From NCBI RefSeq assembly GCF_000090795.2, contig NW_003546309.1, positions 1-64,000 of the forward strand: a stretch of DNA of 64,000 bases, given 5' to 3'. The notes beneath the pieces are model-generated. The model searched no databases, had not been told where the DNA came from, and saw only the letters and a list, made by a program, of their open reading frames with translations. Made by a program: the position numbers and the translations under genes. This DNA comes from Amphimedon queenslandica. Lineage: Eukaryota; Porifera; Demospongiae; Haplosclerida; Niphatidae. Shown one piece after another: positions 45,490-64,000 of the stretch. The number at the start of each line of letters is the position of its first letter. Position 1 is the stretch's first letter.

Positions 45490-48400
45490 ATGTCTGGTAC
45501 TAGAGATAATCGTGGTGACCGGATCATAGTCAAGAATTATCCTACTGATACTACGAGAGGGGATCTACAGATAATGTTTGAGAAATACGGAAGGATTGAT
45601 GACTGTAAGCCGAAAACAGCACCATATCAGTACTGCATGTAAATGTACATGTAATCCCACAGCACTAGTGATGCTAATAATTATGTACTTTAAACATGAT
45701 AAAAATTGCATGGATTTTATTGCAACTGTTGCACTTTTTTGGTTCAAAAAATTTGCTCGTAACCTCCTCCTCCTCTTTCTCCTTTGTTTTCACTTTTAAA
45801 GTTGGAAGAATTGATGTCTACCTCCAGAATAATCATTTATAACAAATTAGTGTATATTAGAAATTTGTCTTCAAAAATTTTGGACCTACATGTAGTAATT
45901 GATAGTTAATTAGCTATGGCTCATACTCTGCATACCTTGATAAGTTTAATGAGGTTAGATTGTGCTTGTGATTCATTCACAAAAAAAATTAAGTAATTAA
46001 TCATTACAGTAAATAAAATGAGTCATTGCAAACCAGGCAAAGGCTATTATTTTTCCTAAAACTTTCTTCTACATGGCATATCATAAGGAATGAGGAAAAG
46101 TACATTGCAAATAAAAAAACATGTATTTAAATTATGTATTATTTTTTTACTCCTGAGAATTAATAATTCATTTATTGTGTGTTGTCGCACACTCATCCAC
46201 TTACAGTGTACACTCCTAAAGATAGAGACTCTGACAAGCCGAGAAACTTTACCTTCATTAGATATCGGAGACCAGAGAACGCAGAGGAAGCAATCCGTGG
46301 GATGAATGGGAGGGTGAGAGAGAGAGGGTGGGACAAGAGAGATGAGGGTAATGTGTACAATATGTATTCCTATTCACTAATGACTCTATCACTGAGGCTT
46401 ACATACAAATGTAAATACATGGACTGACATTTAGTCGTTTACTTAAAGTACATGGACATACACATACTGTACATATGTATACTGAAGATTGAGTGACTGT
46501 GTGTGTGTGGGGGGACATACATGTAGCTAGTCACTTCTCTCTAATGTGACACAATGTTATCATCACTGTAGGAGATTGATGGCCATAAGCTTCAGGTTGA
46601 GTTTGCCTACAAAAGTTCCGGGGGTCCTAGAGGTAACTTTGATAGAGGTTCACGTACTCATAGAGACGAAGGGAGGAGCAGGAGAAGGAGCTTGTCTCCT
46701 CCAAAGAGATACAGAAGCCGTAGCCCCTCACCTAAGGACCGGTATCGGGGTAGAGAAAGAGAGAGTGATCATCATCATCATTCGAGATACCCTGAGCGTG
46801 ATGTAGTGTATGTTGCTGAAGTACCGGCATACGGTGGTAACAACCCACCACCACACCAGTTCTCTATGCCCTATCCTCCCGTCCCTCCTCCTGGTGGACC
46901 CCCTATTTCAGTACCTGTTAGAATGTTTGAAGGACCCACTCCTGTTCCCGGCCTCCCACCGCCCCCTAGTCATTTTCCTCCTCCCCCAGGGGGGCCACTG
47001 CCACCTCCCCCTCAGTCTGTACCTAGACGAAAGGCATTACTAGACACACCTCATAACAGAGGCCCTCCTCCTCCCCCTGGGGGCAGGCATTTTGAAAGTT
47101 CTCGTGGAGGTCCTCCAGGACCCCCACCTAATCAATTTGGTCACCCTCCTCCTCATAATGAAGGTGGGTCTTATGGGCGTGGCCCTCCTCATATGGAACC
47201 TCCTCCTCATTATAGTGGAGGTGGTCCCCCTCAGTCACGTGATCCATATTCTTCTGGTCCTCCTCCTCATCATCAGGGAGGAGGAGGAGGAGGAGGAGGA
47301 GGTAGGGATCACTCTTATAGGGATCCTCCTCTTCCTGGCGGTACAGGACCACCTCAATCAAGTAAGTTATGTTATAGATCTCCTCGTGTTGTATCTCTCT
47401 CCATTCGTCTTTTAAATGGTATTCAATTAGCATTTTTAGTTTAGCAGTTATCATGCTTTGCTGGCATACATTAAAAGTTCTACTCTGTACATTGTCTAAT
47501 TCTTGCATGCACTATAATTATAAATGACACTCAAAATGTTGGTCACACTCACCAGAGATCAGTCAACTTGAGGGCAATAATAAATAGAGACTAAGTCCTG
47601 TTAGTATTATGTTGTTCCTTGCACTCTTTGTATTATTATAATATTAATTTAGTTTTACTGTGTTATTAGATTCTGATCTTTAAAAGCATAGTTACATGTA
47701 TGAGTCCATTGTTTTAATTTGTTTATTTTAGGAGGGCCCTCGCATCAATATGACCAGTACAGGGACCAGCCTCCAAGAGGTTACTATGACAACCAGTATG
47801 CTTCTAATGCTCCTCCCCGCCCTCCCTCAGGGGGTGGGGGTTATCCCAATAATGAGAGCTATAGGTCTCAGGCCCCCTCAGGTACTGGGAATGGACAATA
47901 CAGACAAGAATACGAGAACAGGGGTTCTCAGAACAACTACTACCAGACCCCTTCACATAATGAGAGCCCAGACTATAGAGATGGTTACAGGAACGCTGGC
48001 CCTCCGATGTCAAGGGGACCTTATAATAGCCCCCCACGGTCTAATATGCCCCCTCCTCAGACCGGGCCCAATAATAATACCAGGGACTATAACTACAATA
48101 GCAACACTAGGCCTAGGTATGATTATGATAATACCAGACCATCTCCAAGGGGCCCTCCCCCTAGTAATAATTATCGTGAAGAGACCAACAGAGACTATTA
48201 CTCTACAAACCATCCTCCGTCAAACTTTGGTCCTCCTCATCCACCCCCTCAAAGATCACCCCCTCCTCCTTTCTCTAGCCGAGGAGGAGGAGGAGGAGGA
48301 GGTAGTTTTCCCATTAGACATTCCTCTCCGCCCCCACACAGCAGACCAACTCATGGCAAACCAGTACCCGAGACAAGGAATGAGTATTACGTGACGCCAG

Positions 48401-48936
48401 AACGTGACTCAAGGGGACACGAGTCTCGTTTTGAAGGAGGGGGAGGGAGTAGGAGGTATGGTAACACTCCCAGCAGTGGAGGGTATAATGAAACTGGATA
48501 TGATCGTTCAAGCAGCAGTACTGGATACAACAGCAGCAGCGGTGGTGGTGGTGGTGGAGGTATGTTGTCTTATTCTCAGCAGCAGCAACCTCAGGAGCTC
48601 AAGACTGGATATACAGTGACTGTTAGAGGCAGTGGGACTGATACTGGACGAGGCAATAGTAGCAGTGTTGGAGGTAGAGGAGGAAACAGCTCGTTTTCTA
48701 GTCCTTCAAAATATTCTTACTCAATGTCCTCATTCTCAACCGGGTATGGGTCTAATACTAACAGTGGCGGACCTGTGTCACCTGATGCTGCTGGAGGAGG
48801 AGGAGGGAGTGCTGGACAGCAGAGATCAATTCTTGGACCTTCTCCTGGTGGCTCATCCAGTGGTTCTAGAGCTGGTACTAACACCGGATATAATCCATCA
48901 GGGCAGAGTTATACTAAGCCTGGTCCACCTTTTTAG
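45490..48936 (+). CDS. RRM/RS protein with long Pro/Gly-rich tail
   Basis: Four exons, about 738 aa: 45490-45604, 46207-46313, 46572-47361 and 47732-48936, with agreeing phases and ATG at 45490. Residues about 10-90 form one RNA recognition motif with RNP2 (RIIVKNY) and RNP1 (RNFTFIRY), ending GMNGREIDGHKLQVEF. An RS-like stretch follows (RSRRRSLSPPKRYRSRSPSP), then more than 550 residues of low-complexity sequence rich in Pro, Gly, Ser, Tyr and Asn. RRM plus RS suggests an SR-family nuclear splicing factor (SRSF2/SRSF10-like RRM). The long prion-like tail is unlike the short canonical SR proteins and recalls phase-separating RNA-binding proteins. A (GGA)n run encodes Gly repeats near 47278-47300. 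No symbol is assigned because the tail prevents clear orthology. Confidence 0.75.
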
Positions 48937-49226
48937 GTGCTCAATCAGTTAGCTTTAGTCTCTACCTCCCTCCTTCCTAACATTTTCATGACGTTCTCTT
49001 ATGTAAATACTATTTTTGTTTTGTAAAGTAGTTCACAGACTAGCAACATTGCATGTGCTCCATTTAATCGAAACTTTCTACATTTTTTTTCATAGGATTT
49101 CATTTGCACTTTATCGTTTGCATTATTTTTTGTGAATTTAATGTTGTCATTATATTTGCACATGCATCTATTATGTGCTATTTTGATTTACTTATCAATA
49201 ATAATCAATATTAATGTGGATCATGA

Positions 49227-49232
49227 AATAAA
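49227..49232 (+). terminator. Poly(A) signal of RRM/RS gene
   Basis: AATAAA lies about 290 bases after the RRM/RS stop codon and about 130 bases before the RSF1-like ATG, which fits the 3' end of the upstream gene. Confidence 0.45.
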
Positions 49233-49365
49233 AATTATGCAAAAAAATTGTAATATAATTTGTCAAGTTTCCATGTGGGTGTGACCTCAGAATTGAGCTA
49301 GGGCGGGAAATTCGCACACTTTAGAGCCTCTCGTTTCATCTCCTCTGCTCCATTACCGATCAAAG

Positions 49366-62793
<13,428 letters not shown>

Positions 62794-63312
62794 GTAAGCA
62801 AATCAACATCACATCTGTACCCATACATTGTGTATTGTTAGTACATTGTGTATATTGCCCTATTTTTCTTATGCTCTTTTGAATTTTTACAACTCTAATT
62901 TGGCCCTTCCATGCCTAAACATTAAGTGTCATTTTTTAATTTAGTCCTTTAGAGTACACTGTGGTTTGGCTCTTTTTCTGATTAGTGTGAAAAAATGAAA
63001 TAGTAATGGACTAATAGTATATGCCATATAATACTGGACAACAGTGCATGGGGTCTCCTCTGAGAGAGTTTGTTTAGCTATTACTTGTGGCTTAGGATGA
63101 ATTTACATTTCATGGTTTGTGGTCGTTTCCTCTTTCTTCCTAGTTCTGTAGCTCTTTAAATGTGCATTTTGTGTCTAAAATAAGTTCCAAGTTTTAATTG
63201 TGCATATGCAGTGGATGCTAGCTGACAGAATGCTTGTATTATTAAGAGGATTGAGCAATACTGTATGATGCAAGCATGCTTTTACAGTTATTTTATGTGT
63301 GAAATTGATGTA

Positions 63313-63408
<96 letters not shown>

Positions 63409-64000
63409 TGTAGTAGCTAGACTATATGTACATGTACATTCCTTTCCTGACTGAAATTTTCTACCTATCAGCCATGAGTTAAAGGTATTCATTCCATTAG
63501 AGGAATGCTACACTTTGCTGTACATCCTGTACATGTCATCATACTCTGTCATATAGTGAGTGTATCTACCTATACTGTACATATGGCTGTGTGTCATCAC
63601 CATTCACTGTGAATTGCTTAATATGTTCTCTACTGTATGTACATGTATATATATATACATGGTATGCCTGTTATGCAGTAATTATGTGTTTGTTTAGTTA
63701 TATTTTCAGTTTCTTGAGTGCCCTAATGTTTTATGGGCATTGTACTTCCAAGAATAGCATATAATGATACAACATATCTAGATACCTGAAAGTGTCCCCT
63801 TCCCTTCAACTCTCTCGCTCTGTTATGCATAAGAGGTAGGAGGGACTCCTACTTGTACAATGTGATCCCTTTTAATTTTCCAACACTTTCAATAGACACC
63901 TGCTAATGTATCAAAATGTCACCTCTACATTAAATAAACTATATACGCCTACAGTACATCCCTGCACTTGTGGCTGGTCTCCCTGTTAGAAATAAACAAT
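62794..64000 (+). other. RSF1-like intron reaching the window edge
   Basis: Non-coding sequence after the last visible RSF1-like exon. It contains a long TG microsatellite (63316-63405) and ACATGTAC words near 63430 and 63640. No further exon with clear splice sites is seen before the window ends. Confidence 0.45.
63316..63405. repeat. (TG)n microsatellite
   Basis: About 45 TG repeats, nearly uninterrupted; it generates a spurious Thr/His open frame on the minus strand. Long TG/CA tracts can adopt Z-DNA. Confidence 0.95.

Noticed and set aside
47092-48952. Overlapping long frames in the RRM/RS gene tail
   Set aside because: GC-richer, repetitive Pro/Gly coding DNA leaves alternative frames open; only the frame continuous with the RRM has matching splice phases.
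63175-63492. Thr/His-rich open frame on the minus strand
   Set aside because: Produced by the TG microsatellite; no other support.

Overview
The window is AT-rich, intron-dense eukaryotic DNA with short intergenic gaps and no coding trace of a mobile element. The gene set is animal: an UNC80 homologue, a Shark-type SH2-ankyrin tyrosine kinase, an RSF1-type PHD chromatin protein, an RRM/RS splicing-type protein, and several proteins with CARD, Death, Kelch, PDZ and Roc-like GTPase domains. The small genes, nested genes, Shark kinase and abundant unusual death-fold architectures suggest a demosponge, most likely Amphimedon queenslandica or a relative. That assignment is inference; no database was searched.

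Layout. Positions 1-924 hold the 3' end of a plus-strand coiled-coil gene. Positions 1116-13578 hold three tandem minus-strand paralogues. Each ends in coiled coil, PDZ domain and six Kelch repeats. Two begin with two CARD-like domains and a further conserved domain; the third begins with a degenerate protein kinase. All three give intact frames when introns are removed. After a possible tiny gene near 14.0-14.7 kb, 15251-17339 (plus) encodes a small charged coiled-coil protein resembling EPSTI1. Positions 17488-36688 (minus) are one gene of about 33 exons and about 3,440 codons, read as UNC80. One of its introns contains a complete plus-strand gene for a membrane-anchored Roc-like GTPase with a Death domain (29102-31857), and another contains a 5S rRNA gene (33201-33319, minus). 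A gap of about 3.2 kb with a tRNA-like element separates UNC80 from the Shark kinase (39857-44907, plus). Then follow the RRM/RS protein (45490-48936, plus) and an RSF1-like gene (49366 to beyond the window, plus).

Functional themes. The left end looks like a locus for building signalling scaffolds: death-fold or pseudokinase input, coiled-coil oligomerisation, PDZ binding and Kelch docking. CARD-coiled coil-PDZ recalls the order in CARMA/CARD-MAGUK scaffolds, although the ends differ. UNC80 is a subunit of the NALCN sodium-leak channel complex, so its presence in an animal probably lacking neurons would be notable. Introns of several genes carry a related tandem repeat family of about 165-190 bp in both orientations, and long microsatellites, one of which forms a 3' splice-site pyrimidine tract.

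Exon boundaries were read by eye from GT/AG sites and checked by reading-frame phase. Starts, alternative exons and untranslated regions remain unproven without transcripts.
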